Assembly (NCBI RefSeq): GCF_900086985.1
Contig: NZ_LT593974.1
Coordinates: 2,108,001-2,172,000, forward strand
Source: Halomonas sp. HL-93
GTDB lineage: Bacteria; Pseudomonadota; Gammaproteobacteria; Pseudomonadales; Halomonadaceae
Length of the DNA: 64,000 bases
Direction: 5' to 3'
Shown here in pieces: positions 48,468-58,279 of the stretch. The translations under genes and the position numbers were made by a program. Under the pieces are notes generated by a model. It had not been told where the DNA came from. It did not search any database and saw only the letters and a program-made list of their open reading frames with translations. Numbering within the stretch: position 1 is the stretch's first letter; every line of letters begins with the position of its first letter.

Positions 48468-48506
48468 GGCGTATCATACGCCACCTCGAACGACCTGACG
48501 GTCGTT
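48468..48506 (+). promoter_or_regulatory. Palindrome and hairpin upstream of dusB-fis
   Basis: GGCGTAT-C-ATACGCC (48468-48482) is a perfect odd palindrome; the TATCAT inside it could serve as a -10. AACGACC / GGTCGTT (48489-48506, TGAC loop) follows. The first looks like a protein operator overlapping a promoter, the second like a leader hairpin. fis operons are strongly growth-regulated in E. coli; any such role here is inference. Confidence 0.4.
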
Positions 48507-48532
48507 AACTGCATCATCGAAGCGCAACTGCC

Positions 48533-49573
48533 ATGACCCTATCAACACCTCAAACGCTGAAGATCGGTCCCTACGCCTTGCCCAACCGGGTAATGCTTGC
48601 CCCCATGGCGGGTGTGACCGACCAACCTTTCCGCCAGCTGTGTCGACGGCTGGGAGCGGGTTGGGTGGTAGGCGAAATGGTCACCTCCGACCCGAGCCTC
48701 TGGCATACGCGTAAATCGAAGCTGCGCATGGATCATCGCGGCGAGCCCGGCCCCAGGGTCGTGCAAATTGCTGGGGGCGACGCAGAGATGCTTGCCCATG
48801 CGGCTAAATTAAATGCCGAGCTTGGCGCGCAGGTAATCGATATCAATATGGGCTGCCCGGCGAAAAAGGTCTGCAATAAAGCCGCAGGATCAGCGTTGCT
48901 TCGTGATGAAAAGCTCGTCAGCGAGATTCTCGAAGCGGTGGTCAGCGCCGTCGACATTCCCGTGACACTTAAAATTCGTACCGGTTGGTGTGCAGAGTCC
49001 AATAACGGCGTCAGAATTGCGCGGCTTGCCGAGGAAACCGGCATCCAATCGTTAGCGGTTCATGGCCGACATCGCGAGCAGCGCTATACTGGTTGGGCAG
49101 AATACGACACTATTGCCGATATCAAGTCACGTCTAGGCATTCCTGTGATTGCCAACGGGGACATTACCAGCCCGGAAAAAGCGGCAGATGTTCTGCGCTA
49201 TACCCAAGCAGACGCGGTAATGGTGGGACGAGCGGCCCAGGGTAATCCTTGGATTTTTGATCAGATCCAGCACTTTCTTGAGCATGGTAAGCACCGCGCC
49301 AAGCCAAGCCTAGCAGAGCGCCGTGGCGTGCTAATTGACCATTTGAACGCTCTCCATGCGTTTTATGGGCCCACCATGGGCGTGCGCATCGCGCGTAAGC
49401 ACCTGGGCTGGTATCTGAGTGATGATGACCGTTTTATCCCAGCGCAACGACGTGAATTGAAGCAGCAGTTCAACGGATTGGCATCCACAGAAACACAAAT
49501 AAATTGGATCAACGACGCCATGGCCCCTGATGCCATCAAGCGTCTGCTAGCCAAAGGAAGCTATGCAGCATGA
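48533..49573 (+). CDS. dusB: tRNA-dihydrouridine synthase B
   Basis: 346-residue FMN enzyme reducing uridines in the tRNA D-loop. [16 protein letters not shown] near the N-terminus, [20 protein letters not shown] with the catalytic cysteine, [14 protein letters not shown] and [14 protein letters not shown] are diagnostic. Length is slightly over the usual ~320-335. Its stop overlaps fis by 4 nt; the dusB-fis pair is conserved across gammaproteobacteria. Confidence 0.97.
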   Translation: MTLSTPQTLKIGPYALPNRVMLAPMAGVTDQPFRQLCRRLGAGWVVGEMVTSDPSLWHTRKSKLRMDHRGEPGPRVVQIAGGDAEMLAHAAKLNAELGAQVIDINMGCPAKKVCNKAAGSALLRDEKLVSEILEAVVSAVDIPVTLKIRTGWCAESNNGVRIARLAEETGIQSLAVHGRHREQRYTGWAEYDTIADIKSRLGIPVIANGDITSPEKAADVLRYTQADAVMVGRAAQGNPWIFDQIQHFLEHGKHRAKPSLAERRGVLIDHLNALHAFYGPTMGVRIARKHLGWYLSDDDRFIPAQRRELKQQFNGLASTETQINWINDAMAPDAIKRLLAKGSYAA

Positions 49574-49911
49574 CCGAACGCGACCTTGATCTCCTTTCCA
49601 GCGACAGTGCGCCAGATAGCCACGCACGGTTAAATGGCACACTGGCAGACCCTGCGGCCAGCACGCCGCCGCAGCCCCTTCGTGAAGCCGTTGAAACAGC
49701 GATGCGTCGCTACTTCGAGCATCTCGATGGCAGTCAGGCGACCGACCTGTACGCCATGGTGATGGCCGAAGTAGAGGCTCCATTGCTCACCTGCGTGCTT
49801 GAACACACCGACGGCAATCAAACCCGCGCCGCGGATGTGCTGGGCCTAAACCGTGGCACGCTGCGTAAGAAGCTAAAGCTTTATGGACTTATTGAAGGCG
49901 ACGCCCCATAA
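49570..49911 (+). CDS. fis: DNA-binding protein Fis
   Basis: 113-residue nucleoid and regulatory protein, slightly longer than E. coli Fis (98) because of an acidic, Ala/Pro-rich N-terminus (~1-38). The core ([19 protein letters not shown]) and C-terminal helix-turn-helix ([25 protein letters not shown]) are well conserved. Coupled to dusB by an ATGA overlap. A hairpin overlapping its stop codon probably limits read-through into purH. Confidence 0.96.
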   Translation: MTERDLDLLSSDSAPDSHARLNGTLADPAASTPPQPLREAVETAMRRYFEHLDGSQATDLYAMVMAEVEAPLLTCVLEHTDGNQTRAADVLGLNRGTLRKKLKLYGLIEGDAP

Positions 49912-49931
49912 CCCGGGGCGTTATTGTTTAT
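49901..49931 (+). terminator. Terminator overlapping the fis stop codon
   Basis: ACGCCCC (49901-49907) pairs with GGGGCGT (49915-49921), followed by U-rich TATTGTTTATT. The fis TAA lies in the loop. A 7-bp stem suggests moderate strength. Confidence 0.7.
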
Positions 49932-49961
49932 TCACTTTTTACTCTGCACACGAGCACCCTC

Positions 49962-51542
49962 ATGGCTGATAGCACTGCGACCCCCGTCCGCCGCGCCCTT
50001 CTGAGCGTTTCTGATAAAACCGGTATCGTCGAGTTCGCTCGCGGCTTATCCGAGCATGGCGTGGAATTGCTCTCCACGGGCGGCACTTTCCGCTTGCTAC
50101 AGGAGCACCACATTGCGGTGAAAGAAGTCAGCGAGCACACCGGCTTCCCTGAAATTATGGATGGCCGCGTAAAAACACTGCACCCTAAAATTCATGGCGG
50201 CATACTGGCTCGTCGCGGGCAAGATGACGAGGTCATGGCAGCCAACGATATCACGCCGATAGATATGGTCGTGGTGAATCTCTACCCCTTTGCCGCCACG
50301 GTCGCCAACCCCGACTGTACGCAGCAAGAAGCCATTGAGAATATCGACATTGGCGGTCCGACCATGGTCCGCGCCTGCGCCAAGAATCATGCCTACACCA
50401 CTATTGTCGTCAATGCCGACGACTACGCCCGGGTGCTGGGTGAACTGGCGGCTCTTGATAGTTGCGTCAGCGAGGCCACACGCTTCGATCTTGCGGTGAA
50501 AGCCTTTGAACACACCGCTGGCTACGACGCGGCTATTGCCAATTACCTGGGACGCCAAGTGGAAAAGGCAGACGCCGACTTCCCGCGCACGTTCAACTTG
50601 CAACTGCATAAAAAGCAGGCCATGCGCTACGGTGAAAACCCCCACCAGCAGGCAGCTTTTTACGTAGAAGAAGATACCCATGAACCCAGTGTGGCAACGG
50701 CGAAAATGCTGCAGGGCAAACCGCTGTCGTATAACAATGTAGCCGATACCGATGCTGCCTTTGAGTGTGTCAAGGCTTTTGAAGACACCGCCTGCGTTAT
50801 CGTCAAACACGCCAATCCCTGCGGCGTCGCCATCGGCGCCACGGCCTTGGAAGCCTACGACAAAGCTTTCGCTACCGATCCCACCAGTGCGTTTGGCGGC
50901 ATTATCGCCTTCAACGTAGCACTCGATGCCGTCACCGCGCAGGCGATTATTGATCGACAATTCGTCGAAGTGATTATCGCCCCAGGCGTCAGCGATGATG
51001 CCGCTGCTATTGTGGCAGCCAAACAAAATGTACGCCTGCTGGACGTAAGCGCACACTGGCCCGGGGAAGCCAAGCCGGCATTTGACTTCAAACGCGTCAA
51101 CGGTGGGCTGCTGGTACAACAACGCGACCACGGCATGGTAACGCGTGAGGCACTAACAGTGGTTAGCGATCGTGCGCCCTCAGAACAAGAACTGCGCGAT
51201 CTATCGTTTGCTTGGCGGGTGGCCAAATTCGTCAAATCCAATGCCATTGTCTACGCCAACAATGGTCAAACGATAGGCGTCGGCGCAGGTCAAATGAGCC
51301 GCGTCTATTCCGCTAAAATCGCCGGCATCAAAGCCGCCGATGAAGGACTCTCTGTGCCAGGCTCGGTGATGGCATCGGATGCCTTCTTCCCCTTCCGTGA
51401 TGGTATCGATGCCGCCGCCGCCGCAGGCATTACCGCTGTCATTCAACCGGGCGGCTCAATGCGCGATCAGGAAGTGATTGATGCAGCCAATGAGGCGGGC
51501 ATTGCCATGGTGTTTACCGGCATGCGCCACTTCCGCCACTAA
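49962..51542 (+). CDS. purH: AICAR transformylase / IMP cyclohydrolase
   Basis: 526-residue bifunctional enzyme for the last two steps of IMP synthesis. The N-terminal cyclohydrolase begins [20 protein letters not shown] with STGGTFRLL and [15 protein letters not shown]; the transformylase has the catalytic KHANPCGVA and ends [30 protein letters not shown]. No strong SD precedes the ATG. A perfect terminator follows. purH downstream of fis is common in pseudomonads and relatives. Confidence 0.98.
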   Translation: MADSTATPVRRALLSVSDKTGIVEFARGLSEHGVELLSTGGTFRLLQEHHIAVKEVSEHTGFPEIMDGRVKTLHPKIHGGILARRGQDDEVMAANDITPIDMVVVNLYPFAATVANPDCTQQEAIENIDIGGPTMVRACAKNHAYTTIVVNADDYARVLGELAALDSCVSEATRFDLAVKAFEHTAGYDAAIANYLGRQVEKADADFPRTFNLQLHKKQAMRYGENPHQQAAFYVEEDTHEPSVATAKMLQGKPLSYNNVADTDAAFECVKAFEDTACVIVKHANPCGVAIGATALEAYDKAFATDPTSAFGGIIAFNVALDAVTAQAIIDRQFVEVIIAPGVSDDAAAIVAAKQNVRLLDVSAHWPGEAKPAFDFKRVNGGLLVQQRDHGMVTREALTVVSDRAPSEQELRDLSFAWRVAKFVKSNAIVYANNGQTIGVGAGQMSRVYSAKIAGIKAADEGLSVPGSVMASDAFFPFRDGIDAAAAAGITAVIQPGGSMRDQEVIDAANEAGIAMVFTGMRHFRH

Positions 51543-51565
51543 CCCTTACCGCCACGCCCCTCATC

Positions 51566-51595
51566 AAAAAGCCCTCATCGTCGATGAGGGCTTTT
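51566..51595. terminator. Bidirectional terminator between purH and gabD
   Basis: GCCCTCATC / GATGAGGGC (51571-51591) with a 3-nt loop, flanked by A5 on the left and T4 on the right, so it can stop convergent transcription from both purH and gabD. Confidence 0.93.
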
Positions 51596-51627
51596 GTGAT
51601 ACCTTCAGAACACGTCAAGAACGTGGC

Positions 51628-53085
51628 TCAACCAAGATCAATACATAGATACTTGGTTTCCAGATATTCTTCTAAGCCCTGATGGCCTCCCTCACGCCCC
51701 AAGCCAGAGGCTTTAACGCCGCCGAAAGGCGCCGCCGCGTTGGAAATCAGCCCGGTATTAATGCCGACCATGCCATATTCAAGCGCCTCGGCAACTCGCC
51801 ACACCCGACCCAGATCACGCGAGTAAAAGTACGACGCCAACCCATACGGGGTGTCGTTAGCCATCTCAATGGCAGTTTCTTCATCGTCGAAGGGGAATAC
51901 CGCTGCCAAGGGACCGAAGGTTTCTTCGTGGGCGACTTTCATTTCATGAGTAGCAAAGCTAATCAGCGTAGGGGTAAAGAAATTACCGCCCAGGGGGTGC
52001 GGGTACCCGCCCAATAACAGCTCGGCACCATGGTCCACAGCGTCTTGAACGTGTTCACTGACCTTATTGACCGCGTCCTGGTCAATCAACGGTCCGATAT
52101 TGATATTGTCTTGCGTTCCATCACCCACATTTAGCTCGCTGTTCATTGCCACAGCCAGTTTTTCGCAAAACGCATTGATAACGCTCGACTGGACCAAGAA
52201 GCGATTGGTACACACGCACGTTTGCCCCGCGTTACGAAACTTAGCGGCCATGGCCCCGTCTACCGCAGCATCCAGGTCGGCATCCTCAAAGACGATAAAG
52301 GGTGCGTTGCCGCCCAGTTCAAGCGATATTTTTTGCACGTGCTCGGCGGCCTGCGCCATCAGCTTACGGCCTACTTCGGTTGAGCCAGTAAAGGTGATTT
52401 TGCGCACTTTGGGTGACTGGGTAAGCGCCTGGGCGATCTCGGCAGCGCTGCCCGGCACAACATTAAAAACGCCGCGAGGAATCCCAGCGCGCTCAGCCAG
52501 CATGGCGAGTGCCGTGGCGGAAAACGGCGTTTGGCTAGCGGGCTTAACGACAATCGTGCAACCAGCGGCCAGTGCAGCACCGGCTTTACGGGTGATCATC
52601 GCGGCGGGGAAATTCCACGGCGTAATAGCCCCTACCACCCCTACGGGCTGTTTGGTGACCACAATGCGCTGATTGGCATTGGCAGCAGGAATGGTTTCAC
52701 CGTATGCGCGACGGGCTTCTTCAGCGAACCAGCGCAGGAAGCTTGCTGCGTAGGCGATTTCACCGGCTGCTTCTTTTAACGGTTTGCCCTGCTCATAGGT
52801 CATCAGCATGGCAAGGTCTTCCTGGTGCTCGAGCATCAGGTCATGCCATTTGAGCAGTAAATCTGCTCGCTCTTGGGCCGTAAGACCACGCCACGAGGGC
52901 AGCGCGGCATCGGCCGCCTCAATGGCACGTTCGGTCTCTGCTTTACCCAGCCTTGGCATATCGCCCACAGGCTTGCCAGTGGCTGGGTTGAGTACGTTGA
53001 TCTGATCTCCACTGTCGGCCGCTACCCAACTTCCATCAATATAGGCAAATGGACAGTACAGCTGCGTCTCTTTCAGCGCTTCCAT
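51628..53085 (-). CDS. gabD: NAD(P)-dependent succinate-semialdehyde dehydrogenase
   Basis: 485-residue aldehyde dehydrogenase. FTGSTEVGRKL is the nucleotide-binding turn, LELGGNAPFIVFEDADLDAAV has the catalytic Glu, and RNAGQTCVCTNR the catalytic Cys. The overall sequence (GVVGAITPWNFPAAMITRKAGAALAAG; PFGGVKASGLGREGGHQGLEEYLETKYLCIDL) fits GabD, the last step of GABA breakdown. Related semialdehyde substrates cannot be excluded. AGGAG precedes the ATG. No gabT is adjacent, so it may work with a distant aminotransferase. Confidence 0.9.
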   Translation of the reverse strand: MEALKETQLYCPFAYIDGSWVAADSGDQINVLNPATGKPVGDMPRLGKAETERAIEAADAALPSWRGLTAQERADLLLKWHDLMLEHQEDLAMLMTYEQGKPLKEAAGEIAYAASFLRWFAEEARRAYGETIPAANANQRIVVTKQPVGVVGAITPWNFPAAMITRKAGAALAAGCTIVVKPASQTPFSATALAMLAERAGIPRGVFNVVPGSAAEIAQALTQSPKVRKITFTGSTEVGRKLMAQAAEHVQKISLELGGNAPFIVFEDADLDAAVDGAMAAKFRNAGQTCVCTNRFLVQSSVINAFCEKLAVAMNSELNVGDGTQDNINIGPLIDQDAVNKVSEHVQDAVDHGAELLLGGYPHPLGGNFFTPTLISFATHEMKVAHEETFGPLAAVFPFDDEETAIEMANDTPYGLASYFYSRDLGRVWRVAEALEYGMVGINTGLISNAAAPFGGVKASGLGREGGHQGLEEYLETKYLCIDLG

Positions 53086-53193
53086 GACAGACTCCTGCCC
53101 CCGGTAAGGGACTCATCAGCAAATTAACCTCTTCATGCTATGACGAAACAGGGTAATAGACCAACCGTACTGGCCCATCATATAACGTCTGGT

Positions 53194-53745
53194 TTAGCTG
53201 ACCAGCGTTAAAAACTCCTGACGCGTCGCTTGATTAGCACGGAAAGCGCCCAACATTACGGAAGATGTCATACTGGAATTTTGTTTCTCCACGCCCCGCA
53301 TCATCATGCAAAGGTGACGCGCCTCAATAACCACCGCCACGCCTCGCGCTTGAGTAACCTGCTGCACCGCCTCGGCGATTTCGCGGGTCAAATTCTCCTG
53401 AATCTGCATACGACGAGCGTACATATCGACGATCCGGGCAAATTTGGAAAGCCCCAGCACATTTCCACTCGGCAAATAAGCAATATGGCATTTACCAATA
53501 AACGGGAGCAGGTGATGTTCACACATTGAGTACAGCTCGATATCTTTAACCAGCACCATTTCGTCGGTTTGTGACTCAAATACGGCACCGTTAATAATTT
53601 CCTCTAGCGACTGATGATAGCCCGCCGTTAAAAACTGCATCGCTTTCGCTGCGCGCATCGGCGTATCTTTTAGTCCCCCACGCTCGGGATTCTCTCCCAG
53701 TGCGCTAATGATATGTCGATAGTGGTGGGCGATATCATCCGTCAT
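53194..53745 (-). CDS. folE: GTP cyclohydrolase I
   Basis: 183-residue zinc enzyme making dihydroneopterin triphosphate for folate, and in many bacteria the same product feeds queuosine. [21 protein letters not shown] contains the zinc Cys/His ligands, and [15 protein letters not shown] the second zinc cysteine and catalytic region. GAGG lies 7 nt before ATG 53745; a longer frame to 53799 lacks support. It lies 108 nt after gabD's start on the same strand, and downstream of an AT-rich region with repeated TGTACAAT. Confidence 0.96.
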   Translation of the reverse strand: MTDDIAHHYRHIISALGENPERGGLKDTPMRAAKAMQFLTAGYHQSLEEIINGAVFESQTDEMVLVKDIELYSMCEHHLLPFIGKCHIAYLPSGNVLGLSKFARIVDMYARRMQIQENLTREIAEAVQQVTQARGVAVVIEARHLCMMMRGVEKQNSSMTSSVMLGAFRANQATRQEFLTLVS

Positions 53746-53854
53746 GGTAAGCCTCGTCGAAAGGTTTCGAACGCGCTGAGGAAACCCCTGACGCGCCAAA
53801 TAGAGCTGACTACTGCCCGCTAGATCTACGTAGCATCACGCAGCGCAGACATTA

Positions 53855-53892
53855 ATGTACAATTAATATAATTTATAGAAGTCATGTACAAT
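53855..53892 (-). promoter_or_regulatory. AT-rich folE upstream region with repeated ATGTACAAT
   Basis: ATGTACAAT occurs at 53855-53863 and 53884-53892, 29 bp apart (near three helical turns), in a very AT-rich stretch. Each contains the palindrome TGTACA; the first is also flanked by ATTAAT arms. On the minus strand TTGTAC with a downstream TATATT or TATTAA could form a promoter. A dimeric repressor or activator site for folE is a reasonable inference. Confidence 0.4.
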
Positions 53893-53956
53893 ATTTTAAT
53901 CGATTGAGATCGAAAAAAACGCATTTTACCGCACCCTACCCCAATATCACCATGCG

Positions 53957-54931
53957 TTACGCAAACCATCGGGGGGATTTAAGCATCATCAACTGCTGCT
54001 CAAGCTGACGAATATGCTGATCCCAGTAGCCTTTATCGGCGACCCAGGGAAACGCCCGTTGAAATGCGGGATCTTCCCAGCGGGACACCAGCCATGCGCT
54101 ATGCCGAATTAGCCGATAGGCGCGAAGCGGTTCAATCAGTGCAACTTGCTGGTGAGGGAAAGGCCGGCTTTCTTCGTACCCTTCTACAATCTCACTCATC
54201 TGGCGTCGCCATTCCTCAGGCTCATTTGCCGACAGCAACATCCAGATATCCTGAATTGCCGGGGCCATTAAGCAATCATCAAAATCGACTAGCGAAAAGT
54301 GCTCATCACGCCCCAAAATGTTGCCCAAATGACAATCACCATGACAGCGTATCATCACATCATCCTCCCACTGGTGGGGCGCAAGCGCTTCCAGCATACG
54401 GGTGATAACACTTTCATAACCTCGCCGCTGATGACGATCCAAGCGCTGACTATCCAACACCCGCTGCTGGGAGTTTAGCACCCCGTCCACCAATACCAAA
54501 CGCGGACGGTGGGCAAACGTTGCTTTGCTTGAAACATCGTGCAGTTGGCCCATCAACTCACCCAAAGCAAACAGATGAGCATCATTGTCTAGTTCGGGCG
54601 CCTGGCCCGGACAATGGTGAAACAGCGTGAAGCGAAACCCTTCGTAATGGTGCTGACTCCGACCACTGGCATCACGCCAAACAGCAGCTACCGGCACCCC
54701 CGCTTGGCTAAGCTCAGAAAGAAAGTCGTGCTCCTCCTGAATAGTCGCGTCTTGCCAGCGCTCTGGACGATAGAACTTGATGATCCACTGCTCCCCTTGG
54801 TCATCGCGGAACATCATTACTCGGTTCTCATAGCTGTTTAATGCAAACGGTTCCGACGTTGGCCATATATCCAACGACTCAACCGCCGACATCACAAGGC
54901 CGGGAGAGAGTGAGCGAAAAGCATGCGTCAT
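53957..54931 (-). CDS. srkA: Stress response kinase A (SrkA/YihE)
   Basis: 324-residue aminoglycoside-phosphotransferase-fold protein kinase, like E. coli SrkA (328), which protects cells from stress-induced death and acts on serine/threonine. SYENRVMMFRDDQGEQWIIKFYRPERW holds the ATP lysine, and HGDCHLGNIL plus SLVDFDDC give the catalytic and metal aspartates. TCTGGAG lies 5 nt before ATG 54931; the frame extends to 55024 without support. Downstream of the comF-like gene. Confidence 0.92.
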   Translation of the reverse strand: MTHAFRSLSPGLVMSAVESLDIWPTSEPFALNSYENRVMMFRDDQGEQWIIKFYRPERWQDATIQEEHDFLSELSQAGVPVAAVWRDASGRSQHHYEGFRFTLFHHCPGQAPELDNDAHLFALGELMGQLHDVSSKATFAHRPRLVLVDGVLNSQQRVLDSQRLDRHQRRGYESVITRMLEALAPHQWEDDVMIRCHGDCHLGNILGRDEHFSLVDFDDCLMAPAIQDIWMLLSANEPEEWRRQMSEIVEGYEESRPFPHQQVALIEPLRAYRLIRHSAWLVSRWEDPAFQRAFPWVADKGYWDQHIRQLEQQLMMLKSPRWFA

Positions 54932-54987
54932 GATGACTCCAGAGACAGTCAAAAAAGAAAATAAAGAAGAGAGCGAGGAGCTAACGA

Positions 54988-55695
54988 TTAATCGAGCACA
55001 AGCGGCGTGCGCGCGGCCGCCCAAATATCCACGCGACGAGCACCTGCACGCCGCAATGCCAGTGCTAGCGCATGGGCCGTCGCCCCTGTCGTAACAACAT
55101 CGTCAACGATTCCAACATAAGCTGGCGGTGGTGAGTTGACCACAAAAGCGCCCGCCAGGTTGGCAAAACGCGCCTGCCGGTTCAAGCGACGTTGCGAAGG
55201 CCCTTGTTTGGTTCGCTCGACCTCAAACATTGGCACACCGCTGCGCCGCCCTAATTCAGCGGCAAGCCAGCGCGCCTGGTTAAACCCGCGGTCGCGGGCA
55301 CGCTCGGGCGTCATGGGTACGGGCAGTATTGCATCAAACGGGGGCGATGGAAGGCTTGCCAGCATCAGCTCACACAGCAACATGCCCGCCCTAGGCTTGG
55401 CGTCAAATTTAAAATCGCGCACCAGCGCATTGATGGGAAACTGATAACGCAAAGCCACATGGGCCGCCTCAAATGCAGGACGCTTACTTAGGCAATGGCC
55501 GCACCAGGTTTGATGATCCCCGGCTAGCTCGTCACCACAGCGCGGGCAGGCCGGTTGATTCCAGGGCAGCTGTTCATAACAGGCAGAGCACCAGCTTGCG
55601 TGCCCCTCAAGCGGTGCCAAACAAAACGCGCAATAGCCGGGTAGCGCGCGCTTCACGATATCACTGCTTCCTGCTATCCAGCGTTTCCACAACAT
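54988..55695 (-). CDS. ComF/GntX family phosphoribosyltransferase-like protein
   Basis: 235-residue protein. Two zinc-finger-like CxxC pairs at the N-terminus (CAFC...CSAC and CPRC...CGHC) precede a type I phosphoribosyltransferase fold with VGIVDDVVTTGATA as the PRPP-binding loop. ComF proteins support DNA uptake; the E. coli relative GntX (YhgH) allows use of DNA as carbon source. AGGGAG lies 5 nt before the ATG. Upstream on the other strand is tRNA-Leu rather than bioB as often seen with comF. Confidence 0.88.
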   Translation of the reverse strand: MLWKRWIAGSSDIVKRALPGYCAFCLAPLEGHASWCSACYEQLPWNQPACPRCGDELAGDHQTWCGHCLSKRPAFEAAHVALRYQFPINALVRDFKFDAKPRAGMLLCELMLASLPSPPFDAILPVPMTPERARDRGFNQARWLAAELGRRSGVPMFEVERTKQGPSQRRLNRQARFANLAGAFVVNSPPPAYVGIVDDVVTTGATAHALALALRRAGARRVDIWAAARTPLVLD

Positions 55696-55731
55696 GGGCG
55701 CTCCCTCGCAAGCGAATCAAACACTTTATGA

Positions 55732-55759
55732 TTGACTTTATATAAAACGCTGATAGTAT
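55732..55759 (+). promoter_or_regulatory. tRNA-Leu promoter
   Basis: TTGACT (55732-55737) and TAGTAT (55754-55759) with 16 nt spacing, ending 12 nt before the mature tRNA 5' end. The first six bases after the -10 (ACGCCT) are GC-rich, reminiscent of stringent discriminators. Confidence 0.65.
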
Positions 55760-55771
55760 ACGCCTCGTTCC

Positions 55772-55856
55772 GCGGATGTGGTGGAATTGGTAGACACGCT
55801 AGATTTAGGTTCTAGTGCCGTAAGGCGTGGGAGTTCAAGTCTCCCCATCCGCACCA
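55772..55856 (+). tRNA. tRNA-Leu (anticodon UAG)
   Basis: 85 nt with CCA encoded. Acceptor stem GCGGATG / CATCCGC; D-arm with GGTAGAC; anticodon stem CTAGA / TCTAG around loop TTTAGGT, giving anticodon TAG that reads CUN leucine codons; long variable arm (TGCCGTAAGGCG) typical of class II tRNAs; T-loop TTCAAGT. No T-run terminator was seen directly downstream. Confidence 0.97.
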
Positions 55857-56097
55857 ATTCAGATTTATCGTATACCCCTTCTCCTGCTAATCCCGTATTG
55901 CTCCCCCTTGCATGCCTCTGCTATTGCCTAACGTTATTTGATTAATACTGTCTGAGCTAATGCGCGCCCATTATATGCATTTTTTCTTATATTTATAAGG
56001 CAAGAGTTATTCTCCCACTGGCATCTTCAGCGTATTGGGCTAGCTTTTCTTCTATCTCTTAAGCACCCAATAATCCAACAGGCTAAGGAATGCTTCC

Positions 56098-56730
56098 ATG
56101 GAATGGCTAAACGACAATGCACAGGCAATTTCCGCTATCACAAGCATCCTAACGCTCGGCGTTTGGTTCTTTTACGCGCAGTTGTTATATAACGGCTATG
56201 TACGCCAGCGACGGCCTCGCGTGATTATCAACCGGGGCCTCGGCACCGGGCAGAACGCGCTGTGTTTAATCAGCAATATGAGTAGCGAATCCATCTATAT
56301 CCAGCATGTAGTGGCGATACTCCACACTGAACAACGCAGCTATCAGGTCGACGTTGCCGAGTATCAGGAAGAAAAAGAAGACAAACAGCAAGAAAAGTCC
56401 ATCAGAAGCCATCAGGGGCCTCTAGCCTCCGGCGATTACCTACATATGCAGCGTTTCGCTGACATCGCCGAGCAGATCCGCGCCACCTGGCAATTGGATA
56501 ACAACATCTTTGAACAGCCCAATCTGCAGTTAGAACTGCGCGTGATTGCGATCTATGGCTCGGAGGATCGGCCCATCGGGGCTTCACGCACTTTTTATTT
56601 GAGGGATCCATCGACCTCCAAGCCCGCATTAATCCCCGTCAGTGTGGATACCAGGCGTCTTAACAGTCGCCTTCAGCGACGTAAAGTGAAGCGTTGGGCG
56701 GAAGATATCGACAACCTGGAATCGCGCTAA
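56098..56730 (+). CDS. Hypothetical membrane-anchored protein
   Basis: 210-residue protein with one N-terminal transmembrane helix (~10-32, ISAITSILTLGVWFFYAQLLY) and a basic patch after it (RQRRPRV), so the ~175-residue remainder is probably cytoplasmic. That part looks beta-rich up to ~170 with a charged Glu/Lys stretch at ~87-101, and ends in a basic helix. No catalytic motif or named family is recognisable. Downstream of tRNA-Leu by 241 nt; no obvious SD besides a weak AGGAA 9 nt upstream. Confidence 0.7.
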   Translation: MEWLNDNAQAISAITSILTLGVWFFYAQLLYNGYVRQRRPRVIINRGLGTGQNALCLISNMSSESIYIQHVVAILHTEQRSYQVDVAEYQEEKEDKQQEKSIRSHQGPLASGDYLHMQRFADIAEQIRATWQLDNNIFEQPNLQLELRVIAIYGSEDRPIGASRTFYLRDPSTSKPALIPVSVDTRRLNSRLQRRKVKRWAEDIDNLESR

Positions 56731-56784
56731 GCAGCTGCTAAAAAGGCCGCGCTAATACGCCACGGCCAGTGCTGCACCATTCAG

Positions 56785-57546
56785 TTAGAGTCGTAATCCG
56801 CCATCGCACTCGATGATACGCCCCGAGAAGTAATCATTTTCAATCACAAAGGCCACACTCTGGGCAATATTATCCGGCTCACCCAGGCGTTTGAGCGGCA
56901 CCTTCGACGCAATACGTTCCAGCATATCCGGGCGCATGGAGGCAGTCATTTCGGTATCGATGAAGCCCGGCGCTACCGTTCCCGTTCGAATGCCGTATCG
57001 TGCCAGTTCATTCGCCCAGGTGACCGTTAATGCATGCACTCCGGCCTTGGCGGCCGCGTAATTGCTTTGCCCGGGATTCCCCGCTTTAGAGATACTGGAA
57101 ATATTAACGATCACGCCTTCGTGATGGGCTTCAATCATTTGCGTCGCTGCTTCGCGGCCACACAGAAATACGCCTGTCAGATTAATATCGATGACCCGTT
57201 GCCACGCCGCCAGCGACATACGCGTTTCTACCTGGCCCTCTTTGGCTTTCACCATTAAGGCATCGTCGGTAATGCCCGCGTTATTGACACACCCGCTAAT
57301 CGGACCTTGCCTATCGGCAATCTCGGCAAATGCCTGCGCAACGGACGCCTCATTGGCGACATCGACGATCACCCCCTGCGCATCGATTCCCTGACCGGCA
57401 AGCCTGGAGACAGCATCATCCAATGCTTCACCACTAATATCCAGCAATGCCAGCCGTGCCCCTTGCTGCCCTAAACGTAGCGCCACGGCGTAGCCTAAAC
57501 CTTGCGCGCCCCCGGTTATTGCAATCACCCGACCATCCAGCTTCAT
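56785..57546 (-). CDS. SDR family oxidoreductase (FabG-like)
   Basis: 253-residue short-chain dehydrogenase. [10 protein letters not shown] is the NAD(P) glycine motif, NNAG the structural motif, and Ser/Tyr/Lys come from [21 protein letters not shown]. The C-terminal [12 protein letters not shown] fits 3-oxoacyl-ACP or acetoacetyl-CoA reductases. AGGAG precedes the ATG by 6 nt. It stands alone, divergent from fxsA; no fab or pha genes are adjacent, so the acyl substrate is uncertain. Confidence 0.88.
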   Translation of the reverse strand: MKLDGRVIAITGGAQGLGYAVALRLGQQGARLALLDISGEALDDAVSRLAGQGIDAQGVIVDVANEASVAQAFAEIADRQGPISGCVNNAGITDDALMVKAKEGQVETRMSLAAWQRVIDINLTGVFLCGREAATQMIEAHHEGVIVNISSISKAGNPGQSNYAAAKAGVHALTVTWANELARYGIRTGTVAPGFIDTEMTASMRPDMLERIASKVPLKRLGEPDNIAQSVAFVIENDYFSGRIIECDGGLRL

Positions 57547-57723
57547 TTAACGCTCCTTTCATCAGCCTTTCATTTAATCCACATAACGGCTCAAACTGAC
57601 ACGCAAACTATCCCCCGGCAATCCCCCAAAGGCGCAACTGGGCTTACATACACTATTTAGCACGGCTTGTTTTTCAATCAGACTGTCACCATATTTACTG
57701 CGACGCCTATAACGGAGTTTGTT

Positions 57724-58230
57724 ATGCCTATTTTGGTTTTTGTTTCCCTGTTCACGTTGCTTGATTTTGTCATCCTGTTTTCAATTGGCAGCCAAATCGG
57801 TTTGTTAACCACCCTGCTACTGGTGATTGGTACGGGGATCGTGGGGCTCCATCTCATTCGTAAGGAAGGCGTGGCGACATTTGCCCGTGCTCGCCAGCGT
57901 ATGCAGGCAGGCGAAATTCCTTCCAACGAACTGTTTACCGGGGCCGCGCTGATATTTGGCGGCGCTCTGTTAATGGCACCTGGCTTTCTGTCCGATGCCC
58001 TCGGTCTTGCGTGCCTGATACCAAACGCGCGCCACCTGCTATTTAAACTGCTCACAGCGCTCGGCCTTAAGGCCACAGTGCAGCGCTCGACGGGGCATCA
58101 CGAGTCACATACCTATCAAAAAAGCGAGTCTCGCTATCACCAGCACGAGAGCGCATCATCCGCCGGGCAGCCACAAGGCCCGATTGAAGGCGACTTCATT
58201 AGTCGAGACGAGCCGAAACATCGCCGATAA
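57724..58230 (+). CDS. fxsA: FxsA family membrane protein
   Basis: 168-residue inner-membrane protein with three or four helices in its first ~120 residues ([41 protein letters not shown]). The phage T7 exclusion suppressor FxsA of E. coli has this core; the [21 protein letters not shown] segment is diagnostic. The His/Ser/Glu-rich tail is poorly conserved. GGAG lies 6 nt before ATG 57724, chosen over the longer frame from 57667. It precedes groES, a neighbourhood seen in several gammaproteobacteria. Confidence 0.9.
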   Translation: MPILVFVSLFTLLDFVILFSIGSQIGLLTTLLLVIGTGIVGLHLIRKEGVATFARARQRMQAGEIPSNELFTGAALIFGGALLMAPGFLSDALGLACLIPNARHLLFKLLTALGLKATVQRSTGHHESHTYQKSESRYHQHESASSAGQPQGPIEGDFISRDEPKHRR

Positions 58231-58237
58231 GGGCAGA

Positions 58238-58268
58238 GAGGCTAAAAACAAGCCCTCAAGATTTTTTT
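58238..58268 (+). terminator. Probable terminator after fxsA
   Basis: GAGGCT (58238-58243) pairs with AGCC(C)TC (58251-58257) with one bulge, followed 4 nt later by seven T. It ends just before the groES promoter, separating fxsA from groESL. Confidence 0.6.
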
Positions 58269-58279
58269 ATGAGCGCCCC

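Noticed and set aside
50097..51131. 344-residue open frame antisense to purH
   Set aside because: Same reasoning: fully inside a well-supported gene, no family resemblance, no ribosome-binding site.
55772..56730. Genomic island inserted at tRNA-Leu
   Set aside because: No duplicated tRNA 3' end, integrase or phage-like gene was visible downstream, and the following genes are chromosomal housekeeping types.
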